A stretch of DNA of 64,000 bases, from NCBI RefSeq assembly GCF_014647795.1, contig NZ_BMPW01000021.1:1-64000 (forward strand), in the 5' to 3' direction. Shown in pieces: positions 7,424-14,400 of the stretch. Each line of letters begins with the position of its first letter. The first letter of the stretch is position 1. The translations under genes were made by a program, and so were the position numbers. The notes under the pieces are model-generated. The model made no database searches and had not been told where the DNA came from. It saw only the letters and a list, made by a program, of their open reading frames with translations. This DNA is from Actinoplanes campanulatus (GTDB lineage Bacteria; Actinomycetota; Actinomycetes; Mycobacteriales; Micromonosporaceae).

Positions 7424-8256
7424 TGGCGGGCCTCCTGCATCTGCCGGGCGAGCGGCGACGTGGCGTGGAAACGGGTGTATTCGGGCTCGCACCACAAGAT
7501 CGCGTAGGTGCGGGCGGTCGGATCGCTCTTGCCCATGCGCTGTTTGATCGTGGCGACCCTGTAGGTCATGTCGTTGGGGTCGAGCGCGACGCTCAAGCTC
7601 AGCTCGGGCTTCTCGCTCAGGCCACCCTTGACCTGGTCGCGGGACGGTGGGGCCCACGGGTCGTTGGCTGCCGACCAGGACTTATCCGAGGCGTGATGCA
7701 GGATGATGACCGTGGCACCGGTCTTTCGGGCGATCTCCGTGACCTGCGACATCACGGCCATCTGCTCGGTGTAGTCGGACTCGGCGTTCTCGAAGTCCAT
7801 CAGGTTGTCGAACACCAGCACCTGGGGATACTGGTCGTGCAACTCCACATAGGCTTCCAGTTCCTCGTCGACCGCCCGCCAGGAAATGGGCGAGCCGAAG
7901 GAGAACTGGATCCGGGAGCCGGCCAGGGCGTCCAGGTAGAACTGTCGCTCGGTTCCACCCTTGGCCATGCCGTGCTCGACATCTTCGGTCGTGCGGCCGG
8001 TGGCCATGCTGGCGAGCCGGGATGACGCCGTGAAGGCGCTCATGTCCGCGCTGAAATACAGCGTCGGCAGATTCATCTGCGCCACCCAGAACAGGGCGAA
8101 CCCTGATTTCTGGGTGCCGGACCGGCCGGCGATCATGATGACCTCGCCGTGGCGAGGGGTGGTGCCGCGTTCGTAGATGGCCTTGAAGGCGGGCACCAGG
8201 GGGAGCGGCTTACCGCTCTCCGCGTTGAGCGCGAGCGACCGTGATGGGGTCAGCAC
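7420..8256 (-). CDS. RecA/DnaB-fold ATPase, likely replicative helicase or loader
   Basis: 278 residues. The Walker A-like loop GRSGTQKS is at residues 44-51, a strand ending VLVFDNLMD gives Walker B at about 150, and a later ATVIILHHASD strand with a terminal H fits the sensor or H-motif of RecA-like hexameric helicases. It is shorter than DnaB and lacks the N-terminal DnaB domain, like many phage helicases of the gp4/KaiC type. GGGAGG lies before the GTG start at 8256. Its position between the SSB-like and primase genes supports a replisome role. Confidence 0.75.
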   Translation of the reverse strand: MLTPSRSLALNAESGKPLPLVPAFKAIYERGTTPRHGEVIMIAGRSGTQKSGFALFWVAQMNLPTLYFSADMSAFTASSRLASMATGRTTEDVEHGMAKGGTERQFYLDALAGSRIQFSFGSPISWRAVDEELEAYVELHDQYPQVLVFDNLMDFENAESDYTEQMAVMSQVTEIARKTGATVIILHHASDKSWSAANDPWAPPSRDQVKGGLSEKPELSLSVALDPNDMTYRVATIKQRMGKSDPTARTYAILWCEPEYTRFHATSPLARQMQEARQ

Positions 8257-8337
8257 TCGAAGACTTCACCTCCCGGGATGATTGATGTGACCGGCGGTGC
8301 CGGGCCACCCGCAGGCAGCCCGGCACCGATGCGTGAA

Positions 8338-8790
8338 TCAGAAATCCGGCACGTCCGAGAGGGCCTTCTCCACCTCGGCCTCAAGGGCCTCGGCGTACTT
8401 CACGACCTGAGCGAGGACGCTGGCCTCCACGTCGCGGAAGGCGTAGCCGCTGCCTTTGCTGGTCGGCACCTTGCGGATGACGGAGACGATCGCGCCGTCC
8501 GGACCCTCGTTGAGGATGCGCTCCAGCGTGCCGGTGAGCATGCCGTAGGCGATCTTGCAGCCCTTGATCACCCGGGACGGGATGCCCTTTTCCAGGGACT
8601 CGCTGGTGGAGAACACAGTCACGTCGGCGATCACCTCGTCCCGGACGCGGGTCTGCCCCTGGTAGGTCGACTCAACGTTCTTGTCGATGCGCTTCGGCTT
8701 GACCAGCAGGGCGAGGTCGTTCATGTGCTCGGCCGGCTTGAGGAACGCGCCGCCGGTGAACTCGGACGGGTTGACGATGTTGATACCCAC
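8338..8790 (-). CDS. Possible single-stranded DNA-binding protein
   Basis: 150 residues; GTG start at 8790. The first 110 residues alternate strand-like segments (NDLALLVKPKRI, RDEVIADVTVFST, GAIVSVIRKVP), compatible with an OB fold. The acidic, Phe-ending tail (EKALSDVPDF) resembles the partner-binding tip of SSB proteins, which end in D-D-I-P-F. It is the first gene of the helicase-primase block, downstream of a motif copy. No SSB signature is certain, so this is an inference from the tail and context. Confidence 0.4.
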   Translation of the reverse strand: MGINIVNPSEFTGGAFLKPAEHMNDLALLVKPKRIDKNVESTYQGQTRVRDEVIADVTVFSTSESLEKGIPSRVIKGCKIAYGMLTGTLERILNEGPDGAIVSVIRKVPTSKGSGYAFRDVEASVLAQVVKYAEALEAEVEKALSDVPDF

Positions 8791-8812
8791 TGGGTGAGAA
8801 CTCCCTCTTAGA

Positions 8813-8828
8813 GGACTAGACTAAACAC
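8813..8828 (-). promoter_or_regulatory. Phage-wide motif copy 4, extended form (GTGTTTAGTCTAGTCC)
   Basis: 16-base extended version. The TAG in it is the stop of the methylase gene. It lies about 25 bases before the SSB-like start. TAGTCT within it fits an actinobacterial -10 (TANNNT). Confidence 0.7.
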
Positions 8829-9579
8829 TTGCTGGAAAAGAAGGCCGACTCATGGCCGGCTCAGCGCGGACAAGGCGATCGTCGGGATCACCCAGCATCC
8901 ACAGATGTTCAGTGGCGATGGACGAGTTGTCATCGACTCGCATCGTCACGCGACGGGCTTTCGACCACACGGATCGCCAGCCCGTCGGGGCGGTGTACTC
9001 GGACACCAGCACGAGGGCGCCACTTCGCGCCCATCGTTCGGCGACCCACCAGAACTCGTCGCTATTGAACCGGGGCGAACCGGCGTAGGGCGTGGTGTCG
9101 GCGTAGGGCGGATCGCAGTAGACGACGGTGTTCGCGTCCACCCGCCAATACCGGTAGTCGCGACAGTGCACCGACCGGCCGCGGAAGGCCGGGGCCATGT
9201 GACGAATTCGCCGGTGGCATTCGGCGGGATAGTTCCGTCCGCTCGATCGGGCGTACCCCTGGAACCAGCGGCCACCGAAGGAGCAGCCGAAGCCCACGAA
9301 CGCCCGGAGTGGGCTCGGGTCGGCGTGCCGCATCGCCCGGTACTCGTCCTCGGTGACCGTGTCCGGCGGAAGCCAGCCATCGGCTACGGCCTGCCACATG
9401 AGGGCGAGGTCCAGCGCGGAGTCCCCGGCCACAGCCTCATCGAACGAGGGTGCTACCGCCGTGAACACGCTCCCGCCGCCGATGAACGGCTCGACGTAGC
9501 GGGCTCTCGTGCCGCGATGCTCGGCGATGACTGCGGCTATCTGCTTGGCGTGCCGGGTCTTGCCTCCCTGGTAGTACAG
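8821..9579 (-). CDS. DNA adenine methylase (D12/Dam class)
   Basis: Transfers a methyl group from S-adenosylmethionine to adenine N6. The AdoMet-binding motif YVEPFIGGGS is near residue 35 and the catalytic CDPPYADT motif at about residue 155; QGGKTRHA near the N-terminus fits the family's substrate loop. The motif-bearing N-terminus lies upstream of the first GTG (9468), and in that frame the only NTG is CTG at 9579, one base after the previous TGA and six after AGGAAG, so a CTG start (252 residues) is proposed. It may protect phage DNA or regulate it. Confidence 0.8.
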   Translation of the reverse strand: MYYQGGKTRHAKQIAAVIAEHRGTRARYVEPFIGGGSVFTAVAPSFDEAVAGDSALDLALMWQAVADGWLPPDTVTEDEYRAMRHADPSPLRAFVGFGCSFGGRWFQGYARSSGRNYPAECHRRIRHMAPAFRGRSVHCRDYRYWRVDANTVVYCDPPYADTTPYAGSPRFNSDEFWWVAERWARSGALVLVSEYTAPTGWRSVWSKARRVTMRVDDNSSIATEHLWMLGDPDDRLVRAEPAMSRPSFPASV

Positions 9580-9580
9580 G

Positions 9581-9880
9581 TCAGGCTTCCTGGCCGGGGC
9601 GGACCAGGCCGAACGCGCCCCGGATCTGCGCGGCGAGGTTTCGGTTCCGGCTGGCCTCGCTGGTGGCGTGCTCGCGCAGGTCGGTCAGCACGTCGATGTC
9701 CTCCTGCGCCGTGGTGGCGATGTCGTCCTGCTGCAGGGCAGCCTGGTCCAGGTCGTCGGCCGCCGTGGCGAACGCCTGTACGGCGTACTCGGCGAGGCCC
9801 GCCGCACTCGCGGCCCGCTCGGTCAGGGACGGCAGCTCGGCCGGGGTGGAGGTGGTCTTGAAGATGTCGGTGATCGCCAC
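9581..9880 (-). CDS. Small helical phage protein
   Basis: 99 residues from GTG at 9880 (AGAGGAG about ten bases upstream). Ala-rich, nearly all helix with many acidic residues (AADDLDQAALQQDDIATTAQED), like a coiled-coil scaffold. No family recognised; its stop is one base from the methylase CTG. Confidence 0.55.
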   Translation of the reverse strand: MAITDIFKTTSTPAELPSLTERAASAAGLAEYAVQAFATAADDLDQAALQQDDIATTAQEDIDVLTDLREHATSEASRNRNLAAQIRGAFGLVRPGQEA

Positions 9881-9897
9881 TGGTTGGGTGGCTCCTC

Positions 9898-10050
9898 TCA
9901 GGAGAAGTGAGACAGGCAGCGGGCCGGGATGTCGGCCGTGCTGGCGAAGGTGAACAGGCCGCATGGTGCGGCGTAGTTGGCCCAAATCGCGAAGCCGATG
10001 ATGGCCACGATTGCGAGCAGTCCGAGCAAGATCGACCAGTCGCCCCTCAC
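9898..10050 (-). CDS. Tiny membrane protein
   Basis: 50 residues from a GTG overlapping the preceding stop (GTGA). One clear transmembrane helix (ILLGLLAIVAIIGFAIWANY) follows a charged start, then a short tail with two cysteines (APCGLF, PARCL). Too short for most gene callers, but the overlap chain with both neighbours and the clean hydrophobic pattern support it. Function unknown. Confidence 0.6.
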   Translation of the reverse strand: MRGDWSILLGLLAIVAIIGFAIWANYAAPCGLFTFASTADIPARCLSHFS

Positions 10051-10130
10051 CCGTAAACCAGCTCCAGCGTGGCCACGAACGGGACGTACATCAGGACGAA
10101 GATGCAGAGGACAGCGCCGACGGGCTTCAA
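10047..10130 (-). CDS. Tiny membrane peptide
   Basis: 27 residues from a TTG that overlaps the upstream stop as TTGA; its own stop overlaps the next start as GTGA. The sequence is almost all hydrophobic helix (VGAVLCIFVLMYVPFVATL). With the next gene it forms a pair of tiny membrane proteins in the replication arm. The frame is supported mainly by double overlap coupling and hydrophobicity. Confidence 0.45.
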   Translation of the reverse strand: MKPVGAVLCIFVLMYVPFVATLELVYG

Positions 10131-10621
10131 CCCTGGGCCGCTTTCAGGGCGGCGCCCTGGGCCTTCCAATGATCGGTGAGCGCGGTGTCGGCCTCGAACG
10201 CGGCCTTGTTCTCCGCGTACAGCCGCTTGAGCGCGGTGACGTCCTTGATCTTGTCGATCTCGCCCTTGAGCCAGGTCGACACGCTCGACTCGGCCGGCTT
10301 GCTCGCGGCTCCGGCCTGGGCCCATACGTCGCCAGCCGGGGCTGGACTCGTAGCCGGGGATGACGGGGACGTCGAGATGACGTGGCCACCCATGCTCGCG
10401 CTCACGTTGCCCAGGCCGTGGGCCACGCTCGTCGCGTTCAGCACCACCTCGGCCAGCGTCATGCCCTGGACCATGTCGTGGTCCAGGCCGAAGAACTCGG
10501 CGACGTTCTCCCGGACCTGCTGGAGCGAGCCCTTGAACCCGGACCACGTCGACTCGAACCCCTTGCCGTACTTGATGGTGACGCTGATTCCCCCGCCGGG
10601 GGCTTCGTCGTCGATGCTCAC
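10127..10621 (-). CDS. Conserved-type phage protein of unknown function
   Basis: 164 residues, GTG at 10621 with GAGGAA upstream. The N-terminal half (SVTIKYGKGFESTWSGFKGS, then VRENVAEFFGLD) is a compact alpha/beta block that I associate with actinophage proteins encoded beside RecB/Cas4-like nucleases. A Ser/Pro/Ala linker follows at about 85-110, then a helical C-terminus (LKRLYAENKAAFEAD). Function unknown; the gene order suggests a recombination or DNA-binding accessory. Confidence 0.6.
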   Translation of the reverse strand: MSIDDEAPGGGISVTIKYGKGFESTWSGFKGSLQQVRENVAEFFGLDHDMVQGMTLAEVVLNATSVAHGLGNVSASMGGHVISTSPSSPATSPAPAGDVWAQAGAASKPAESSVSTWLKGEIDKIKDVTALKRLYAENKAAFEADTALTDHWKAQGAALKAAQG

Positions 10622-10652
10622 TCGCGCCGTTTCCTCTCTCGCGCTCTTGCTA

Positions 10653-10668
10653 GGACTAGACTACACAC
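10653..10668 (-). promoter_or_regulatory. Phage-wide motif copy 5 (GTGTGTAGTCTAGTCC)
   Basis: One-base variant of the 16-base extended form, in the leader of the gene starting at 10621. A second copy sits 45 bases upstream. Confidence 0.65.
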
Positions 10669-10712
10669 CAGAATCAGCGGTCGCCCACCGATTCCGGTGT
10701 GATGCCAGTCAT

Positions 10713-10722
10713 GACTAAACAC
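10713..10722 (-). promoter_or_regulatory. Phage-wide motif copy 6 (GTGTTTAGTC)
   Basis: Exact copy directly after the TAG of the nuclease gene. An ATG follows at once, opening a 12-codon frame (MTGITPESVGDR) that may be a leader peptide. Confidence 0.65.
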
Positions 10723-11651
10723 TAAGGCTTGACAAAGGGTACGAAGACCCGCTGGTCGCGCCTCAGGTCGTACAGGTGCCGTGCCGCCTGGGCCGCCCGC
10801 CACCCCTTGGCCAGGTCGATCCAGTGCAGCGTGCACAGGCCGGTACCTGGCCGCAGGTTCATGATCAGGCCCCAGCGAGGGTTGACCACACCGATCGGCG
10901 AGTACGCCTGGGCGGACTCCTCGGGCAGCCAGCCCTGCTTCTTCCAGGCGGCGAACGCCTTCTTGTCCGCGGCGTCCACCGGGAACAGCGACCAGTCGTA
11001 GAACTCGCCGTTCGCATACCCGGCGAGCTGGGCCGCCATCTTGAGCTTGCCGTATTCAATGTTGCCGGTCTTGAGATCGGTGATCAGGTCGCCCGCCAGC
11101 TCGCCGTCCGGGGCAAGCCCGTCGTAGGTCGAGACCCTGTCCGGCGTGCCGCCGGCCTGCAGCTCGGGCATGACCACGAACCGCTCGATGTGTCGGACCT
11201 TGAGCATCGCCGTCGCCGCCTTGTACGCAGCCATGTCGATCCGGTCCTGGTCCGAACAGGTAGGCAGCTCCTCGCCGCGGTCCACGTACTCGCTCAGCGC
11301 GTGAAGGTGGGAGCCTTTGTCCCGCTTGACGTTGGCGCCCGCAAGGCTCTCGGCCCGCTTCGCCAGGTCGTTGAGGATCCGCTTGTCGGCCGGGTCCTCC
11401 GGGTCGAGGCTGCGCACGTAGCCTGCCTCGTTGGCCATGAACGCGCCGCCGAGCAGGACCATACGCTTGTTGTAGTCGATGATCTTGCTCTTGTCGTCGA
11501 TCACGTCGACTAGCGTGGTCGTGCGAACCAGCGGGACAGGAGAGCCGCCCTGCTTCGGCACTACCAGGGGGCGGCCCCACTGGTCTCGCGGGATGGATGG
11601 CCCGTCGTCGAGGCCCTGACTGATGTCGCTCGGGCTGTAGAGGTTCAGCAA
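10722..11651 (-). CDS. RecB/Cas4-like PD-(D/E)XK exonuclease
   Basis: 309 residues. The nuclease motif GDLITDLKTG (D...D-x-K) lies at about residue 200, preceded by a helical domain (RVSTYDGLAPDGEL) and followed by a helix in MAAQLAGYANG, the usual Q-x-x-x-Y motif of RecB-type nucleases. Such proteins process DNA ends for phage recombination and replication. A TTG at 11651, eight bases after AAGGAG, is chosen over the upstream ATG, which lacks a ribosome site; it overlaps the preceding gene by 7 bases. The four-cysteine cluster of true Cas4 is not obvious. Confidence 0.75.
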   Translation of the reverse strand: MLNLYSPSDISQGLDDGPSIPRDQWGRPLVVPKQGGSPVPLVRTTTLVDVIDDKSKIIDYNKRMVLLGGAFMANEAGYVRSLDPEDPADKRILNDLAKRAESLAGANVKRDKGSHLHALSEYVDRGEELPTCSDQDRIDMAAYKAATAMLKVRHIERFVVMPELQAGGTPDRVSTYDGLAPDGELAGDLITDLKTGNIEYGKLKMAAQLAGYANGEFYDWSLFPVDAADKKAFAAWKKQGWLPEESAQAYSPIGVVNPRWGLIMNLRPGTGLCTLHWIDLAKGWRAAQAARHLYDLRRDQRVFVPFVKP

Positions 11652-11881
11652 TCCCTTGGCTCCTTGTAGCTCAGGGTCAGGCGGTCGGTCTCGTCGTCGA
11701 CCGCTTTCAGCGGGCACTCGTCGGTGTCCACGATGTAGAGGCCCTCTTCGTCGCAGACTCGGAAAACCTCTCCCCAGGTGTCCGGCGTTGCGTCCTCGTA
11801 CCTCACGTCAAGCCACAGCTCCCACGTCTCATGGTCGATCCTGAGCGTGGCGAGGCCGTCCGTTGTTTCGTGAATACGCAC
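11645..11881 (-). CDS. Small acidic phage protein, first gene of the leftward early operon
   Basis: 78 residues, GTG at 11881 behind GGGAG. Acidic throughout (VRYEDATPDTWGEVF, VCDEEGLYIVDTDE), with beta-strand-like spacing; no known family. It is the promoter-proximal gene of the leftward replication transcript, opposite the repressor, the usual place for a Cro-like or host take-over protein, though no DNA-binding motif is visible. Confidence 0.6.
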   Translation of the reverse strand: MRIHETTDGLATLRIDHETWELWLDVRYEDATPDTWGEVFRVCDEEGLYIVDTDECPLKAVDDETDRLTLSYKEPRDC

Positions 11882-11893
11882 AGCGATGCTCCC

Positions 11894-11903
11894 ATGTTTA
11901 CTC
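11894..11903 (+). promoter_or_regulatory. Motif copy 7 (ATGTTTACTC) in the divergent immunity promoter
   Basis: Lies in the 11882-12159 region between the leftward early operon and the repressor. Read on the minus strand it gives TAGAGT (11900-11905), a good -10 whose start point would be about 14 bases before the 11881 GTG. A TATCCT -10 for the repressor sits at 12109-12114. The overlap of motif and promoter is what an operator would show. Confidence 0.55.
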
Positions 11904-12159
11904 TATACCCGCAAAGTTGTAGCGCGTACTGAACCGTTCCCCAACGTGTTCCGCGCCACCAACCCGTCAGCTTGCGGCGTCCCCTGCCTAGCTGTGACGA
12001 GGGCGTAACAGTAAAGGACGCGAAGCAATTTTGTCTACTGGCAGTTGACACGATGCGACTCGCAGTTGCGGACCGAACGGCCGGGAGCGGAGTCGGGCCC
12101 TACTGCCCTATCCTGTGAACGAAGCAACACGGGCGCGCAAGCTGGGGGAACAGGGCTCA

Positions 12160-12540
12160 ATGCCGGAGGCGACCACTCCCTCTAACCCGCTGGCGCAGCT
12201 CATCCGGCAGCACATGGACGCCACCGGCGACGGATACTCCAGCATCGGCCGCAAGGCGGGCCTGGGCCGGGCGACGGTTCAGGCCCTGGCCACCCGAGAA
12301 CTCAAGGCCATGCCCGCACCCGACACGCTGCGCCGGCTGGCGACGGGGCTCGGGCTAACCACCCCCGAGGGGTACCAGACCGTGCTGCGGGCAGCCGAGG
12401 CAGCCACCGGGTATTACGTCTACGGGGGTGCGATGCCCGACACCGACTCCGCCTATCTGATGGCCAGCGTCCAGGAGTTGACGCCGGAGCAGCGCGCCCA
12501 AATCGCGGCCCTCGTGCAGTCGATGCGCAAAACTTCTTAG
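12160..12540 (+). CDS. Putative immunity repressor (HTH)
   Basis: 126 residues from ATG 12160, preceded by GGGGGAA; a TATCCT -10 (12109-12114) abuts the upstream in-frame GTG at 12115, so translation probably begins at the ATG. Residues about 10-65 hold a helix-turn-helix (YSSIGRKAGLGRATVQALAT, then APDTLRRLATGLGL), as in XRE/CI-type repressors, followed by a helical C-terminus (LTPEQRAQIAALVQSM) for oligomerisation. It is the only clear repressor-like gene in prophage 1 and is transcribed away from the early operon, so it is the best candidate to bind the repeated motif. Confidence 0.7.
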   Translation: MPEATTPSNPLAQLIRQHMDATGDGYSSIGRKAGLGRATVQALATRELKAMPAPDTLRRLATGLGLTTPEGYQTVLRAAEAATGYYVYGGAMPDTDSAYLMASVQELTPEQRAQIAALVQSMRKTS

Positions 12541-12673
12541 AACGGGTGTACGAGATACGTCCTAAACGGCCAGCTCACAGACCGTTCGGCTGATCACGAG
12601 TCCTCAAGGCGCTGGTACCTTATGCACGCGGTGTCCCGAAATGCGGATCACCCAGCAGGCAGGGAGTGTCACC

Positions 12674-13021
12674 GTGAAGGTCATGCGCGCTGAGGTAGGC
12701 GTCGACTGTTTCTGCATCCCCGACGAGCGGGTCCTCATTCTCAACCCGGCCCTCAATCCCCGGGGAGCGCGGAGCGCTATCCATGCTGTCCTGCCCGCGG
12801 CCCACAACGACCTGGTTGCCCACTGGGTACATGAAGCCCTTCCGCCGCAGGCCCCGATCATCCTGCAGCGTGGGCCCTACTTCCAGCCGGCCATCAGTGA
12901 CCTCGACACCGAGCGTCACTCGGCGCTGCCGAGGCAAGCAAACCGTGGCATCCTGGAGTTCATCGGGGCCATCGCCGGGACCTTCGCCCTTTGCTGCGCC
13001 AGCCTCGCCTACGTCCTCTGA
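12674..13021 (+). CDS. Tail-anchored membrane protein of the immunity cassette
   Basis: 115 residues from GTG 12674 with AGGGAG seven bases upstream. A soluble part with CFCIPDE and a NPRGARSAIHAV stretch is followed by a C-terminal membrane helix (FIGAIAGTFALCCASLAYVL) ending the protein. Genes next to prophage repressors are often superinfection-exclusion or lysogenic conversion factors, and membrane anchoring would fit, but no family is recognised. A terminator follows directly. Confidence 0.6.
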   Translation: MKVMRAEVGVDCFCIPDERVLILNPALNPRGARSAIHAVLPAAHNDLVAHWVHEALPPQAPIILQRGPYFQPAISDLDTERHSALPRQANRGILEFIGAIAGTFALCCASLAYVL

Positions 13022-13036
13022 CGCTGAACACAACAA

Positions 13037-13060
13037 AGCCCCGGCCATTCAGCCGGGGCT
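13037..13060. terminator. Bidirectional terminator
   Basis: AGCCCCGGC pairs with GCCGGGGCT between convergent genes ending at 13021 and 13076. Confidence 0.75.
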
Positions 13061-13075
13061 CAACTGCATCTCGGA

Positions 13076-13537
13076 TCAGTCGTACGACTTGCCGCGTTCG
13101 ACCGTGGAATCGGGCTCGCGAATCCAGCTCTTGTCGACGCCCGGTCGACGCGGGACCAGGAAGAATCCAGCCTTAGTTTCGCGGTCGTAGTGCACAACCA
13201 GATCTTGACCGTCCGCGGTCAAAGACCGCTCGAAGGTCCTGACTCGGTGCTCTTCCCGCTCGTTGAGCGAAGTCCCAGCCAGCTCGCGAGCCCTGAACCG
13301 GAGCATCTGCAGGTAGTAGTGAGCCGAGTGCTCCACCTTCACGCGCCAAGGGACGAGGTCCGCGTTGCGGACGCGCCGACCGGGCAGCCCCTGCCGACGC
13401 CGGAAGTTGGTCCACATGCCTTCGGTGGTCTCGATGTTGTACTTGTTCCGGTACTGCTCGATGATCCACGCGTAGGTCTGCCCTTCCAGGATCCAGCGCC
13501 TGGCCTCATCCACGTTCTGGATCTTGCTTGCGGGCAT
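13076..13537 (-). CDS. Small DNA-binding-type phage protein
   Basis: 153 residues, ATG at 13537 after GGAGAGGACC. The N-terminal half (NVDEARRWILEGQTYAWIIE, NKYNIETTEGMWTNFRRRQGL) looks like a helix-turn-helix whose last helix carries W-x-N-F-R-R-R. The C-terminal half has VVHYDRETKAGFFLVPRR, a block I have seen in small proteins of Streptomyces and related phages near the immunity region. Likely a regulator. Its leader includes a motif copy at 13593. Confidence 0.6.
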   Translation of the reverse strand: MPASKIQNVDEARRWILEGQTYAWIIEQYRNKYNIETTEGMWTNFRRRQGLPGRRVRNADLVPWRVKVEHSAHYYLQMLRFRARELAGTSLNEREEHRVRTFERSLTADGQDLVVHYDRETKAGFFLVPRRPGVDKSWIREPDSTVERGKSYD

Positions 13538-13592
13538 GGTCCTCTCCTGCTTCCGGTGTTTAAAGAAGTCCGACGCGCGGCGGTGAAGCCAC

Positions 13593-13602
13593 GACTAAAC
13601 AG
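13593..13602 (-). promoter_or_regulatory. Phage-wide motif copy 8 (CTGTTTAGTC)
   Basis: Followed at once by GTG, opening a 10-codon frame (MASPPRVGLL) upstream of the 13537 gene, the same layout as copy 6. Confidence 0.6.
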
Positions 13603-13685
13603 TTGCATGGCTGCCGACTCCGTGTCAACACGGCCGGGCGGTAACATCCCTATCGTCCCGTCACATCGCATCAGCAAGGAACGCC

Positions 13686-14021
13686 GTGGCCACCATCATT
13701 GTCTGCGATGTCTGCTTCTCTGCCGGCAAATCCGTGACGGACTTCGAGATCAGCGACGGGACGCGGACTGTTCCCATCGTTCTCTGTGATGAGCACGCCG
13801 AGCCGTTCCGGAAGGCACTGGAAACCGGGGGCAAGCGAGCCCCGGCCAGCAAGCCCGCCGCCCCGGCATTCTCGTCCCCCGAGCCTGAACAGCCGATCGT
13901 GAAGCGTGCCCCGGCCAAGGCGAGCAAGGCGGCATCCCGGCCAGCCTCACCCCGCAAGCGGACATCGCGCGCCATGACGATGGAGGAGATCGAACAGGGC
14001 AAGCAGGACGGGACCCTGTAG
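13686..14021 (+). CDS. Small zinc-finger protein with basic tail
   Basis: 111 residues, GTG 13686 behind AAGGAA. The N-terminus has CDVCFSAGKSV...VLCDEHAEPF, a CxxC...CxxH zinc site. A long basic, Ala/Pro/Lys-rich tail follows (KRAPAKASKAASRPASPRKR), like the DNA-binding tails of histone-like proteins, and an acidic end. It is transcribed opposite to the 13537 gene. A DNA-binding or Lsr2-related role is a guess from composition. Confidence 0.6.
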   Translation: MATIIVCDVCFSAGKSVTDFEISDGTRTVPIVLCDEHAEPFRKALETGGKRAPASKPAAPAFSSPEPEQPIVKRAPAKASKAASRPASPRKRTSRAMTMEEIEQGKQDGTL

Positions 14022-14030
14022 AAACAATGA

Positions 14031-14067
14031 AAGCGCCCCGCCAGCCATCAAGGCCAGCGGGGCGTTT
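14031..14067. terminator. Bidirectional terminator fused to motif copy 9
   Basis: AAGCGCCCCGC pairs with GCGGGGCGTTT between the convergent genes. GCGTTTACTC (14062-14071, + strand), a motif variant, forms part of the 3' arm and tail. Confidence 0.7.
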
Positions 14068-14074
14068 ACTCATG

Positions 14075-14383
14075 TCAGGCGTCGAGCGGGAAGTCTTCCC
14101 CGGCCGACTCCTCGACGTGGGCCTCCGGGGCGGAGGCCGCCGACAGCCACGGCGCGTAGGTCTGGATCAGGCCCACCACCACGTCACTGTGCATGGCTCG
14201 GGTGACGGCGGTCGCAACGGCCACGATCGACGCGGCGACGCCCGCTACGGCGGCGTACTGCTCGGGGGAGAGAGTCTGCTCGGCGGCCGAGAGAGCGGCC
14301 GGAACGGCGACGAGCAGGATTGAGGCGACGGACAGGGTGACCTGGAAGGCGGTCCGGATGGTCCGCCGGGTCGAGTCGTTCAC
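14075..14383 (-). CDS. Holin-type membrane protein
   Basis: 102 residues, GTG 14383 with AAGGAGG upstream. Two hydrophobic helices (FQVTLSVASILLVAVPAALSA and AAVAGVAASIVAVATAVTRA) flanked by charged ends, and an acidic C-terminus, match small two-span phage holins that open the membrane at lysis. It lies 18 bases downstream of the endolysin gene in the same transcript, the usual lysis pair. Sequence does not decide between holin and another small membrane protein. Confidence 0.75.
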   Translation of the reverse strand: MNDSTRRTIRTAFQVTLSVASILLVAVPAALSAAEQTLSPEQYAAVAGVAASIVAVATAVTRAMHSDVVVGLIQTYAPWLSAASAPEAHVEESAGEDFPLDA

Positions 14384-14400
14384 GGGGAAATCCTCCTTGA

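Noticed and set aside
10674-10712. 12-codon frame after motif copy 6, as a gene
   Set aside because: No support beyond the ATG after the motif; kept only as a possible leader.
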